Counted from the stretch's first letter, positions 35,548-47,504 are shown. The stretch is DNA of 64,000 nt from Urechis unicinctus (GCA_034190875.2 CM067353.1:31014559-31078558); one strand, 5' to 3'. Program-made: numbers and translations. The notes: generated by a model not told the origin, from the sequence alone.

Positions 35548-36002
35548 TTACACGATCGATATCATAGAGCGTGTACACATGCAATCATTGCGGACTCACC
35601 CGCCACTTGGGCCCGACGTGGTGCTCATTTTGGCTCCCATGCTGTTGCAAAAACACCAATCAAATGTGTTACTTCTGTTGCGTAGACTCTTATGCAGCAA
35701 TAATATATGTTGTCGCGTGGCGGAGCAGTTGACTTACTCCATATGAGATTGAGAGCATGCAATATAAACGATTGTTTCGGTATGCAAAATCAAATTCATT
35801 TTTGAGGAGCTGGATGCGAGCAATTGTAATCAACTCACACTATACATTAAGAGCGTTAATGCTGCTGCTCTGATAGTGTATTTACAAGCATAAAATATGC
35901 GCAACCAAACTGATGATCGATTAATAACATAAACCTAAACTAGGTCACTATTTTCATTGTAGTTTTTTGTTGGACTCTTCACAATTATAACCCATGCTCA
36001 GT

Positions 36003-36620
36003 ACTGTGTGAAATCGAAAGTGAAATCGAGTTATGTTGAATACCACGGTCCCCATATGTAATCCTCGCGGAATAAGATTCGGAAGAAATGTATCTCCCAT
36101 ATGTAGGGTGCGTGATAAGCGTAGGTAAGACTCACCTTAAACAAGTAACAGAATTTAGCCCTCTAGACCTCCACCGACATTGTCGAGGTTCGTCTTCCAC
36201 AGTAACCACTTCGCGGTTATTACACGTCAGACCTAAGCCCCATGCTCAGTACCGTTTGAAATCGAAAGCGAATTCGAGTTATGTTGAATACCACAGTCAC
36301 CTGTGTAATTCTCGCCGAATAAGATTCGTTAGAAATGTATCTCCCATATGTAGGCGCGTGATAAGCGTAGGTAAGACTCACCTTAAACAGAAATTAGCCC
36401 TCTAGACCTCCACCGACATTGTCGAGGTTCGTATTCCAAAGTAACCACTTCGCGGTTATTATACGTCACAGCTAAGCCCCGGGTTCACTACCGTTTGAAA
36501 TCGAAAGTGAATTCGAGTTATGTTGAATACCACAGTCACCTTCTCGTAGAATAAGATTAGGAAGAAATGTATCTCCCATATGTAAGCGCGTGATAAGCGT
36601 AGGTAAAGACTAACATAAGA
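36003..36620 (-). repeat. Tandem 240-bp exon repeat, about 2.6 copies
   Basis: Units begin at about 36003, 36251 and 36490 with GTGAAATCGAAAG/TTTGAAATCGAAAG and recur every 239-248 bases. On the minus strand two units encode NNREVVT(V/L)E(D/Y)EPRQCRWRSRGL and end at a splice-donor sequence AAG|GTGAG (exon ends at 36136 and 36382). In the third unit the donor is lost. Copies C, E and the exon at 37334 hold single diverged versions, so this is a local exon multiplication. Confidence 0.65.
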
Positions 36621-37333
36621 CAAGTAACCTGTTAGCCTTAGCGTATTGTCATAGCGTCTTGTCATAGCGTCCATAAAACCCATATGGAATTCTCTGTTTA
36701 ATTTGGAGCTGTTATCGCCTCGACCCTCCAGATGACTCATATCGTCAACAGCCGCCGAGCCCCAAGACGTGGGACCAACAGTCTTAGGTTCTTTTGTTAA
36801 TTTCATGGTATCGTCGCCTTATGACGGGGGTGTTTTTTTGTGTCATTTCATAATCGTCACGCAGCTTAGCGTAGCTATAAACTCTTCGCTCGAGACTTCC
36901 ACATGCCCCTGACATGCCAAAAAATGTTAATGTAGACCCCATGCGAGCCCCATGCCACTTCCCTCGCTCCAGACAGTTATTGACTGTCTAAAACAACCAT
37001 CCACATTGCGGACATGAAAGATCGAGGATCGTAAACTGCATGTACGCTATTAGAGGCGAACTATTTTCGATAGGTGTACCCCAGACCGGGTCATTGATCA
37101 AGTTGACTATTATAAAATAGTGTACTTTTGTTTGTGTCACGGTAGCCTCAACTTACGACTGTAATGTATTATAATCAGGGTAGCGATCACCGCAGAGCCA
37201 TTCAAAATGAGCCCTCTTAGCGTAGCTATAGACTGCTAGTTAAGTTGAATACAATGGTCGTTAGATGAAATATGATTTGGAAGGAATATTTCTCCCACCG
37301 GTAGGGTTAATTATAAGCGTATTTACAACTCAC

Positions 37334-37580
37334 CTGAGACAAGTAAAAGGAATAAGCCTTCTAGCCCTCCACCGTCGATATCGAATGTCGCCCTCCAGGA
37401 TAGTCCGTAGTGGCAATGACCAGTAGTGCTGACGCTCGATAACCACTTCGTGGTTATCTAGCTTCAGCACTAAGCGGGAATTTCCATTCCGCACGGTCCT
37501 ATCGATTCTAATGGGTAGGATTATGGAAGGCACTCTGTCAGTAGGGACTCTTGCTCCATCCGCCAAATGTTACCGCTGGA
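37334..37580 (-). CDS. Unknown coding exon with conserved splice donor
   Basis: Minus-strand frame from about 37566 reads GARVPTDRVPSIILPIRID, SRLVLKLDNHEVVIERQHYW and RARRLIPFTCLR, then reaches CAG|GTGAGT, a consensus donor (last exon base 37334). Related sequences keep the protein pattern while diverging in DNA: GAEVPSERVPSIIL at 45.8-45.6 kb, AEVPSDRIPFIFLPLK at about 47560 and a broken version at 1965-1640. Conservation at protein level plus the donor argues for a real spliced gene of the element family. No known domain is recognised. Confidence 0.5.
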
Positions 37581-38284
37581 CATTCCAAAGAGATACATCT
37601 TGTTAACGGTGTGTAGAGTTTGGCGTACAATTGCGCACATGAAGTCAATGAACATCTCGTCTCGCGTACTTTGTGTGTATGAATTTATAGATCATTCGGC
37701 TCTATCGGAATATATACCAGTATAACATATGCCGGGTATATATGAATGCATTCTTGATTATGGAGATGCATGCCACATTTTAGCGCTCTTTGCTTTATTT
37801 GGCACCATTTCAATTATTCTTCTAGCATGGTAATTAAGCTCTTGGGCAAGCAACAAAGCCCACATTGCGGGGATACATAGACAGCAGAGATATATATAGA
37901 AGATTTATCTTACGTCTTGCTTGCCAGTTTTGACGGGATATCTGGGAACAAGTAAGACACAGGTGTGTAAAATAATGTCAATCGTTAGGTATTGGTCATT
38001 GCCACTACGGACTATCCATTATGATGTGATGGGTTACTCGAAGCAGGGCAGTCATGGTGATCACAAGATGACCTTCACCATGATGTAAGACTTCTGGCTG
38101 AGTAGAGTCTACGGTGATAAAACTATTGATCATTTTGCCAAATCATATGGAGTAGTATAGCGAGTGGCGATTCTGGCGCACCACCCTCATCTTTATTATT
38201 TGTTTAATTACAGTTCCCCTTATACAGGATTTTTGCTCCCTCTAAGTTACCCGACCCCTATAATGGGTCCCACTTCACCATGCT

Positions 38285-39050
38285 AGTTTGTAGATAAACT
38301 AGTGTGTCCGTAGGCCAAGGTGTCTACACCGTTTGTGGCTATCCAACTCTGTGAATCAAATAAAGAGAGAAACACCTTTGTAACGTGTAGCCCATATATC
38401 TTATGACCATCACTGCGTAGCATGTTCATTCCATGCCGGAACTGTTTTTAAAAAAGATAGAGACTCCATGTACTGGGCTTGGCGTAGGTGGTTCTTGACC
38501 ACAACCTTGTTCACTCACTTAGCTCTTTTAATGTCGCCCTTTTCAGACATCAGGATCAAGTACATCTTGGGGAACAGACCAACATACTCCTTGATGGGCA
38601 CACTCATCTTTCATCTTTCCTAGCACTTTTTTGTTTACGTTACTGAACAAGGGAAGAGAAGGGTCATAATTGCTGGTATCAAAGAGGTGACTATCTTCTT
38701 TTGTGTCTGCATACATGTCAGCTGTTCGGATCTTTATAAGCAGCGAGACAGTGCCTGTGCCAAGGTTACTACCATATCTTGACATCATTGCATCTTAATA
38801 GAAGTCGTACATCAGGTGCTTTCGCTAAATCATCATCGAATTCTTTATGTCGACCAAAGGCAGGACTGGCCACAAGTCTGAGTATTTTTTCCTCTTCTAC
38901 CGATCGCACAATCTTGACGTCGACTCACCTTCGGAGATTATGTATTGTCTTTCCAAACACGGAGTTATCCATCAGCGAGTACAGGACCTTCTCAAAGTCG
39001 CTGGTGGCTACCGTGGCTCTTCTTTCACAGCTGAAGCTATTTTCAATCAG
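38285..39050 (-). pseudogene. DNA polymerase B, broken (copy D)
   Basis: Minus-strand pieces match the polymerase at 2880-4398. The palm block SDFEKVLYSLMDNSVFGKT (39000-38950) includes the NSxFGKT motif that copy C has lost. Then VDVKIVRSVEEEKILRLVAS and KEFDDDL follow, then SRYGSNLG, DLFDTSNYD-like sequence, KMKDECA and the C-terminal WIATNGVDTLAYGH (about 38350-38300). The metal-binding YTDxDS motif is destroyed: the corresponding place reads GTGTVSLL. The TGA at 38927-38925 lies at the same codon as the TGA at 3423-3421 in copy C. Confidence 0.75.
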
Positions 39051-39289
39051 TGCGTAAAATAACCAGTCAGGCTGGAGCTAGTCTTCATTTTAAGCCCAAC
39101 AAAATTTAATAATTGATGATACAAAGACTTCAAGAAGTATGGTCGGCTATTTGTGTAACTAAACTAGGATCATACTAGAAAAAAGATGCATATTTCAAAT
39201 AATTTCGAATAATTTCAACTTAAAATTTGGATATAGAAGCGAATAATTGAAGTATTCCATACCATAGCCAGCAACATTCATCGGTCATC

Positions 39290-41080
39290 CCGATTTACCA
39301 TGGCATGGTCGTTGTCATCGGCTGAAGATGCAGAGCTGCATCTTAAGGATGAGGATATCCGTCAGGTGATGAACTCAGTTGATGTGGATGATGGTAGGGT
39401 ACTACCAGACTGTAAACTTGCAGGGGAGCTGCTGGTGTCCTTTTCTGCAGTTACCTGTGATGAAGTCATTGCCTTGATCAAGAAGTGTCCCACGAAATCC
39501 TGCTCTCTTGACCCATTGCCTACTTGGCTGCTGAAGGATGAGAAAGTCTTGCAGGTACTGGCTCCGGTGATGACTAGATGTGTAAATGCGTCTCTCATGT
39601 CAGGGACAGCACTGACTAGTCTTTAAAAAGGGATTGTCACTCCTCTGCTCAAAAAGCATGGTCTAGACACTAGCATCTTAAAGAACTACAGACCAGTGTC
39701 GAACCTGGCATTCCTGGGGAAGCTTATTGAGAGGATAGTTGCTAGTCGTCTAACTGAGCACATGACCAGGAATGGTCTGTTTGATCCCTTTCAGTCGGCC
39801 TACAGGAGAGGTCATTGCGTGGAGACGGCCCTGCTCCGAGTGAAGGATGACATTGATGTCGCACTGGATGAAGGTAAAGGGGTTCTCCTGCTGTTGATGG
39901 ACCTGTCGGCAGCGTTCGACACTGTAGACCACTCCATCCTTATTGACCGGCTATTCGCCATCATCGGTCTGCGGGGAACAGCTCTCAGCTGGATTAAGAG
40001 CTATCTTGAAGACAGATCACAGAGTGTCGCAGTTTTCGGAGAAGAATCGGATGTGATCGCCTTGAAAACTGGCGTGCCACAGGGCAGTGTCCTAGGCCCG
40101 CTACTCTTCCTGTGTTATGTCTTGCCTTTAGCCTGTGTCATTCACAGCCACTCTCTGCTCAGACATGTCTACACAGACGACACGCAGGTCTACACAAGGT
40201 TCAGGCTCGGTGATCAGCTGTCTCTTCGGCAGGCCATTAGATCCCTTGAATTATGCGCTAGCGACGTTAGAGTGTGGAAGTCACGCAATAAACTCATGCT
40301 CAACGATGGGAAGACTGAGCTTCTGGCTGTGGCCCCTGAGCACTACATCAATAGTGTACTAGACTTTGACCCATGTGTCAGTGTAAGTGACGCATCGATA
40401 CGCGCTTCGGAATGTGTGAGAAACCTTGGTGCTATGTTTGATCGTTCCATGCGCATGGACACTCAGGTGGCGCAGGTAACGCGAGCGATGTACTGCAAAC
40501 CTCAGAAAAAATCAGCAGAATCCGGCCAATACTGGATAAGGAGACGTACAAGCGAGTGGTGGACGCTCTCGTTACCTCACGACTCGACTTCAACAATGCA
40601 CTTCTTCTTGGGGTTCCTGCCTCTCTTCTCAACCGTTTCCGCCAGAGTGGTTACCCGCACCAGGAAATCTGATCACATCAGCCCCATACTGAAGACCCTT
40701 CACTGGCTCCCCTTGCATGTAAGGATTGTGTATAAGGTGCTCCTGGTGGTGTTTAGGGTCATACACAATCTTGGTGCACCGAAGTACCTCGCAACCCACC
40801 TCAACCCGCATGTTCCAGTGCGAGCACTCTGTTCTGCAAGCGCAACAGCACTCTTGACAGTCCCGCGGGCGAGAAGGGTTTACGGCGAAAGATCTTTCAG
40901 TACTGTTGCACCACGGCTGTGGAACAATCTTGATGACAGCCTCCGCCAGGCGCAATCCATCGAGGCGTTCAAGAAAAATCTTAAAACACACCTATTCCCA
41001 AAAGAACGTGCATGAACTCTCAAGCGCATAGAAATGCATATAATGTTGCACTCCCTAAATAAATGACATTATTATTATTA
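39290..41080 (+). mobile_element. 5'-truncated CR1/L2-like LINE
   Basis: Non-LTR retrotransposon fragment holding most of the reverse transcriptase and the C-terminal domain, followed by a short 3' UTR and an (ATT)n tail (41068-41080) typical of this clade. The endonuclease domain is absent, as expected for 5' truncation during insertion. I could not find a convincing target duplication. Confidence 0.85.
39300..41015 (+). pseudogene. LINE reverse transcriptase, nearly complete frame
   Basis: One frame with a single in-frame TAA (39624-39626) early on. It reads KNYRPVSNLAFLGKLIERIV, FQSAYRRGHCVETALLRV, LLMDLSAAFDTVDH, GVPQGSVLGPLLF and VYTDDTQVY (40167-40190). The YTDD replaces the usual YADD but keeps both catalytic aspartates. 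From about 40500 to 40640 the correct frame is shifted (KISRIRPILDKETYKRVVDA) and then returns to TRTRKSDHISPILKTLHWLP and the end LKTHLFPKERA. One stop and a pair of frameshifts make this copy inactive though not very old. Confidence 0.85.
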
Positions 41081-42597
41081 AGGCGCCAAGGCATTAGCAT
41101 GATGAAAGGCTGAATCGGGGTATCGCTACATATTCATTTACTAAATGAAGGGTGCCAGCCTAATTTAGTCGACTGTGCAATGGTGAAACGTCAGTGATAG
41201 TCACATTTTTAGCTTGAGCGTTGGTACAACCAAGTTCCCAGGTGCACCGTTGATGAATAAATGTCTTGACCTGCGTCAGGAGACATTGTCTTGTGAAATA
41301 AGGTTCCAAGGAATTGCAGAAATAAATTGATGACAAGTCTCATTGAGTTCTAATACCACAGCACCATCAACTTCCAAGGTGTGGCAATTAACAACACATC
41401 AAACGAAATACCATATGCAAGCTTCAGATCGTTATCAAATTCATATTGTACGATATGCTACTATACCTATGAAGCAAAGAGTCCAGGCTATACCGAAATT
41501 GCATCGAATGCGTATAAATGACAGGTGTTTTCATCTCCCATATCATAAGAAAGAGATAGGCAAACGGTTTATCATACGGGTTCCACTTCGTTCGAAAAAG
41601 AAATTAGGTGACAGCGCTACTGATTACTTACTATGGATACCGAATGGATCGAGGGGAACTGGATAATGTGGCTACGTAAATGGGTTGGGTCCTCATGTTT
41701 ATTGCTGGCACTTTTTTGTGCGAAAAGTTTACCAGTATAGAATGAAATGTTGCGAGGATTTCAAATTCATGAACTAATGAGACCGACTACATTGCTGGTA
41801 TTCTGTAGCGACAGGTCTGGTTGGGCTCTCGTTGTAATTGGCTTAAAAACATCTTGTACAATGAAATGCAGTTCTGATAATGTCTCTGCCATTTCATATA
41901 TATTTAGATAGAACTATTCTTTAAAAAGGCATAGCGTGTTATATACATTGTATTTATTGTTCGACATATGTTGGTCAATCCAAGACATACTTACCATCAG
42001 TCAAGAAATAGCTATTCACTTGTATTTGTGATCATCTGAAGAGGTCAGCCAGTCAAAGGATGTTTGATCAGCACGCTATACAGTTTTAGAAAAGACCCGC
42101 TGTTGCGTCTGGAGGTTCGTTGACAGTGCCACAATTTAATGAGAAATTAGCAGTATTTTGTACCCTCGCTGTGCTTTGGTGAATATACGGAAGCAAGCTA
42201 TTTAAACATCAAGTAGGAGAAGCATGTTTAACAATGTTCATTTAATATAAAACGCGTTATCTAGAATATAATCAATATTAACAAACTACAAAACGGTATT
42301 AAACTCGAGTGGATATCTTTCAATTTCTTTCGCCTATTTTGTAGTTGATGTTCCACATTGAAAACATTTTTCAAATTGTAACACCGGTAAGAGCCAGAAC
42401 CAATAAAAATCATTAACCTTTGTTAAGTTCTTGCCTAAAAAGCGTTTTATTTGGTAATCTACGCGTACTAACAGTTAAGTAGCATACATGGACATAAATT
42501 AAGTCAGTGTTATTGCTTGCCATAGGTATGGACATCATCTGCCGTTCGCAAATATATTTCCTATTTTCATTTCTGCGCTATCGTGCGGTGTTCATTT
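41081..42597. other. Mostly unassigned; short family fragment
   Basis: 41175-41265 matches 687-780 of copy C (GACTGTGCAATGGTGAAACG and CCAAGTTCCCAGGTGCACC). An open frame of about 107 codons at 41343-41666 (plus) lacks an ATG and resembles nothing I know. The rest is AT-rich with no gene. Confidence 0.5.
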
Positions 42598-43195
42598 TCA
42601 AATATAAAAAATAATAAACATTCAGTATAGGGTAACTGCTACGATGCTAGTAATCAATACTAAACAATAAAGGTTGAATAGGCCAATTTTAAGTTCCGCA
42701 ATTTTCTCCTCCAACTCCTGATGCTGCAACCATATTTCACTCTTCCTGACTCTTAATATCAGCCTTGCGCGTAACTGAGTCTATTTGACTTCAGCATCGA
42801 ATTGTATTTGATACATCTTCAGTATTGATTCGGCTTTCCCAAGCTGCTGTTCTTTCCTAGCCCGAATCGCTTCTGTCCGTAGTTGTATGTCCATTACATG
42901 TTTTTTCCGTTTCAGCATGTTCTCTTATGGCTGACTGGGCGGCAGAATAGTTGCAATAAATGCTAACCATAGAAACAGTACAGTTCAATACGTCGGGTGC
43001 AAGATCAAGAATATCCGTTTTAGCCTTGGCGGGTGAATTGTTACAATAACTACTAACAAGAGTACCATCACAGTTCAATGGGTCGGGTGCAAGATCCAGA
43101 AGATCCAGATCACTCCTTTCCCTAGACAGGGGATTTCCCATGGAGTGTCCGACGCTCTGTCTCTCGTCCCAGTTGTCGTTCTTCCTACTCGCCAT
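42598..43195 (-). pseudogene. Tail-anchored coiled-coil protein gene with internal duplication
   Basis: From ATG 43195 (MASRKNDNWDERQSVGHSMG) the minus-strand frame contains an imperfect duplication, DLAPDPLNCDGTLVSSYCNN followed by DLAPDVLNCTVSMVSIYCNY. After a frameshift near 42900 and one stop near 42785 it continues as a charged helix (RTEAIRARKEQQLGKAES; LQHQELEEKIAELK) and ends in a hydrophobic segment FNLYCLVLITSIVAVTLY directly before the stop at about 42609. This predicts a tail-anchored membrane protein with a cytoplasmic coiled coil. It sits between copies of the Polinton-like family and may be one of its accessory genes; the family is unknown. Confidence 0.45.
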
Positions 43196-43784
43196 CGTCT
43201 GAAAATATCCCATATCATTTATTGTTAATCTGTAGCCTGCATTGATGCCATCCAAGTAATATCGGAGCTACTACAAAACATGTATTATATTGTCATACAA
43301 GCCCTGACGCAAGTTGATGATTGGCGTTGTTGAGATAGTAGCTTCAATGTTACTGAGTGCCCTATCTATATGTGTAGTGGGTATGCTCGATTTAAACGGC
43401 CTCTGGTCATGACAAGCTATTCATTGACCTGCGTTCAGATAATGTATACCCGTATTAAGTCATTGATCATGCAGACAATCTTTATACATTCTCAATAATG
43501 CTAATTCCAGCCGACTTATTATATGTCTTACGCTAATGTTGCATGCACAAATTATTAAACAAACTGATGGCGCACCAGAGACTGTTAAAAATGCAGGTTG
43601 TACAATATATAGGTGAACACATTGAGCAGCCAAAGTGATTTTACTTCCTCCACATAGTTACAAATCGGTGATTGTGCGATTTATTCTTGCTACAGCTTAT
43701 ATGACGCACGTCAGCACTCATAACAGCGCCTCTAAAAGGGTAAGCAATTGTGTCACTATAGCTTGACAAATGACTAAGTAATTA
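43196..43784. other. Unassigned sequence
   Basis: I see no gene, repeat or RNA signal. Confidence 0.45.
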
Positions 43785-43865
43785 GCGTGAACAGCTTCAA
43801 GTATATAGATTATGCCCTTGAGACCATGAACCATAGTTTAATCCAGAAGTTAACATTGTTGTTAT

Positions 43866-44240
43866 CTATTCGTTGTTCATCATGAGCCCTGCAATCTCGT
43901 CCTCCAGTACACGTACTCCAGATAAAAGCGCCAGTTGAACCGCACGCTCGTCATCGAGCTTGTTTCATTGTGCTGTCTACCAATGTGTCAGCCTTGCGTT
44001 TTGCTTCATCTAGTTCAAGACGAGCTTCTGTTTTCGTCCTTTCTACTGAAGTATTAAGTGCACGCAGCTCGTCAAACGTATTTCATTTGACGTCTCTTGC
44101 CTTGATATCGGTTTGCTTCTTAACTTCCTGTGCATAATCCCAGCGCTTTGACTGCTCCGATTCAGTTTGGCTCTGATTGTACGCATTGTTGGCAAATTTC
44201 GTGATTCAGAGAGCTATAAGAAAGATATCTGGTGCCAAAG
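43866..44240 (-). pseudogene. Coiled-coil protein gene fragment (copy E)
   Basis: Clear nucleotide match to the open frame at 35098-35547, including the C-terminal region at 43870-43940 and the Q/S-rich region at 44150-44190. A deletion of several codons near 43960 and other indels disrupt the frame. Confidence 0.55.
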
Positions 44241-45596
44241 CGTGAGACATAAACAAATAAAATCACTGATATGGGTACCACCCGGGTCATTCAATCGATC
44301 GATATCATAGAGCTTGTTTTATGCAACCTAGATTGACTAAACCGCCACTGTTGCAAAAACACTAATCAAATGTGTTACTCTTGTTGCTAGACTCTAGTGC
44401 AATACTAACATTTATTATGACATTGCTGATTGGTTAGATTGACACAGAGCAATTGGAAAAGAAGGACATTTTGGCACAGGGATTTGCATTGGCCGGCTGG
44501 CCGCTATCTTCTAAGTATATATAAATCCAAGGGGGACAACGATTTCGCCACCAGCACACAAAATATCTCAACCATCGTATGTCCCGTATATGAGGCTGTC
44601 GCGCCCCCTTGTGGATAATCTTAATAAGAGCTCCAATCAGAGCTAGTGATTTCTTTGCCCGGACCAAGGGCAGATGATCAATGAGCTTCCAGGGACAGCA
44701 AAGTTGCTAATCAGTTAAAATCGCGTTTGAACACGAATAAAGTACCCTTTGGGGTGGCAAATATCGGGGCAGATGGTTTTATCAGGTCGAATGTCGTGTT
44801 CTCACTGAATATGGGGCGCGACAGGCTCGCAAACGGTGCTTGAGATAGTTAAGGTGAAAATTTTGGTGAGCTGGTGGCGAAATGGTTGTCCCCAATGGGT
44901 TTATGTAAACATAGAAGATACCGTCCGCTCGGATTATGCAAATCCCTGTGTGGTTCGGTATGCAAATTCCACATCACTATAGCGACGACGGATTCGAGCT
45001 ATTGTCATACACTCGATATTCACAAGCATACTAAAGACTATAATGAGAACCGCAAGTTCTGTACCGTTGAAATCCATAGTGAAATTACCACAAAAGAGTT
45101 AACAGCTTTGCTAACAGCGCGCACCCAAGCATTCCGCCCAACGAAATACGTGAAGTCGCCACACGTTAGCTGAAGCGTATTGTCATAGCGTCAAAGGCGA
45201 ACTGGTTTCGATAGGTATACCCCAGACCCGGTAATTTATAAAGTTGATATTTATTAGATAGTGTACTTGTTATCTTCGCTATTCATAAGCTGATCGTGTG
45301 TGGGGTTTTGTGGCGGCGGCAAGGCTCTGCGAAATGACATTTTTCCCGCTCTCATCAACCACAGTATTCCCATGTGCGTTTGTTTGTGTCATGGTAGAGT
45401 GACCTTACGATTGCAATGTATTATATTAAGAGAAGCGATCACCGCAGAGCATCTCGAAGTGAACCCCCAGCGTAGCTATAAACTCTATGTTACCACTGCG
45501 AGTTAAGTTGAATACAATGGTCGTTAGATGGAATAAGTTTAGGAAGGAATATTTCTCCCATCGGTAGGATTCATGATAAGGGTTGTTGTAACTCAC

Positions 45597-45800
45597 CTGA
45601 GACAAGTAAAATGAACAAGCCTTCTAGCCCTCTACTGTCAATGTCGACTGTCGCCCACCAATGTAATCACTTTGCAGTTATCTAGCGTCAGCACTAAGCT
45701 GGAACTTACACTACGCACGGGCCCGTATATTCTGAGGATAAGTATTATGGAAGGCACTCTCTCAGAGGGGACTTCTGCTCCTATCCACCAAATGATACCG
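45597..45800 (-). pseudogene. Unknown exon family, copy E1
   Basis: Minus-strand frame GAEVPSERVPSIIL followed by LVLTLDNCKVITLVGDSRH, then a stop and the preserved donor CAG|GTGAGT (last exon base 45597). It is a diverged counterpart of the exon at 37334. A second, shorter member with an AAG|GTGAGT donor lies at about 46020-46095. Confidence 0.45.
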
Positions 45801-46552
45801 CTGAACATTCAAAACAGAATATTTTGTCAAGGTGTATAGAATGTGGTGTACAATTGGTCACATGACGTCCATGAACAACGCCTGCACCACAACAATGCAC
45901 ATGTTTCATTGCAGTGGCAGATACGGCAAACATCACCAATCATATGCGTTAATTCGAAGAAATATACCTCCAACCTGTGGTGTTCGTGGTTAGAGAAGGT
46001 AAGACTCACCTTAGACAAGTTAAAGAAATTAGCTCTCTAGACTAACTACAATTTGGCCTGCCACCTTCCACTGTTAACACGTTACGGTTATGTGTGAATA
46101 CGTATAATAACCAGTTTAGTCTTTGTGTACTATCTTCTTTGAATGGTTTTATTGTGAGCTAGATGGATAATTCAAATCACGTTGCCAATCCCACCCCCGA
46201 CACGACGTGGTTGTTCGTGTATGAGAAGTACTCATGAGATCAACAACGGAAACGCCCACTTAGGTTAAACCAGGCATAGAGTCCACTTGCACGGAGTGCG
46301 CACCAAGTGCTGACTGCAGCAAGGCCAGAAGACTTTGTCCAGAGTATCGATCTGCTTAGCTGCCAACGTGCTATTCTCGTCTCGCTTACTTTAAGTGTAT
46401 GTATTTATAAATTCATTCGGCTATATCGGAATAAATATCAGTGGAATATGGCCGTTTGTTTCTCAGTGGAGTGCATTATCTGTGGTTCACGGTTGCCCGC
46501 TTCACAAACAAACTACACCTTGATAATTCTGTCATATTGTACCTGAGAGAAA

Positions 46553-46860
46553 TAATGTCAAGATTTTGGGCATTACTTCGTCGGATAACGACATAAATAG
46601 CTGCCATCATCCTGATTTTGCTTTAATTAACTTTCTAAATGTGACGAACTGTGTCAAGGTGGTCTTAGTAAGTATTTCAATTTATAGCAATAACAGGAGA
46701 CGGCACGTTGTACCCGGCAACCATGGGAACGACGGGTAGTTTCCCTATTTCGCCCAAATATTCACAGCATGTTGTTTACCTGCTTCTATATTTGTTTCGT
46801 TACCGTTTGGGTAACAAAAGGACTGAATAGTTTTATTGCTCTCGGCAAGAGGGGTAAATT
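46553..46860 (+). repeat. Diverged copy of the 48365 element terminus
   Basis: TAATGTCAAGATTTTGGGCA begins about 290 bases that match the left end of the inverted-repeat element (48363-48665), including GCAGCTATTT-type and GGGAACGAC segments. The upstream 240 bases also match the upstream flank of that element, so this is an older, truncated paralogous site. Confidence 0.6.
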
Positions 46861-47504
46861 TTCAGCATTCTGTATTGGCGCGCTGCAATAAATCCAGTTG
46901 TGCAAAGCTCGAAACCACTCAAAGCCTTAAAGAAACATGGTGAATAGGTCTGAACTGTCAAATCCATTATCCCCACTACATGATTAAGCGATATTATATA
47001 AAGTTTTTGCATACCTAGTATGAATGATTTGCGTCCGTATCGGATGCTCGCCCTAGAGACAGATACGGTGATTGAACAGGCTCGAGCTCTTATCCTTTAC
47101 CCAGAAACAGATGACGGGGGTTACTCCACCTCCCGCAGAATATTTCAAAATTAAACGTCACTGGACTTAACCAGTTGTACTGTCCCATAACGTTAGAAGC
47201 AATCGATACGAGAAAAATGCAGACAGTGATAATGTCATGAATGGTATCATTTATTTCAGTACTAAAGCCCTGAAAGATGACACCTTACCACAGTGAGTTC
47301 CACTCCCAGTTGAGAGCCGTCGCGCACACGAAACTATTGATAAGCATAGCCCAATAAAAAAATAATCAAACAAACATGATGCAGCTTTTCAGAAACCGAT
47401 AGTGTGGGTCGCTGGTGTATCGGTTGTCGCTTCGACGTGCTAAGAATAAACCTGGAGAAATCCTAGCAAGGTCATCGCTATGGTGCTCATAGCTGCGGTG
47501 GAAT
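46861..47504. other. Unassigned sequence
   Basis: No gene or repeat recognised. Confidence 0.4.

Larger units (their letters stand above)
35023..39060 (-). mobile_element. Second Polinton-like copy (copy D), truncated
   Basis: The same order as at 690-4398: coiled-coil gene, unknown exon family (here expanded), TATA-like segment (about 37730-37746), then polymerase B reading leftward. Capsid sequence is not seen; the copy ends near 39060, shortly before the LINE. Because both copies lie in the same orientation on either side of the array, they could be an old segmental duplication or two insertions of one family. Confidence 0.6.
43785..46552 (+). repeat. Dispersed repeat family, copy E
   Basis: Matches copy D from its first bases (AAGTATATAGATTATGCCCTTGA versus AAGTATATTGATTGTGCCCTTGA), through the coiled-coil gene, the block near 45180-45500 (TAGCGATCACCGCAGAGC-type sequence) and the exon family, to the block at 46300-46440 shared with copies C and F. 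About 44430-45170 has no counterpart in the other copies, so it may be a later insertion. No polymerase sequence follows. Confidence 0.6.

Noticed and set aside
36003-36620. CRISPR-like or attC-like array of hairpins
   Set aside because: The units are about 240 bp exon duplicates in a eukaryotic context. The hairpin lies within conserved codons, and no spacer structure or integrase gene is present.
41343-41666. 107-codon plus-strand frame
   Set aside because: No ATG, no recognisable domain and no paralogue in the window.
44434-44667. Overlapping frames on both strands near 44.4-44.7 kb
   Set aside because: No domain or conservation; the region is absent from the other copies of the family.
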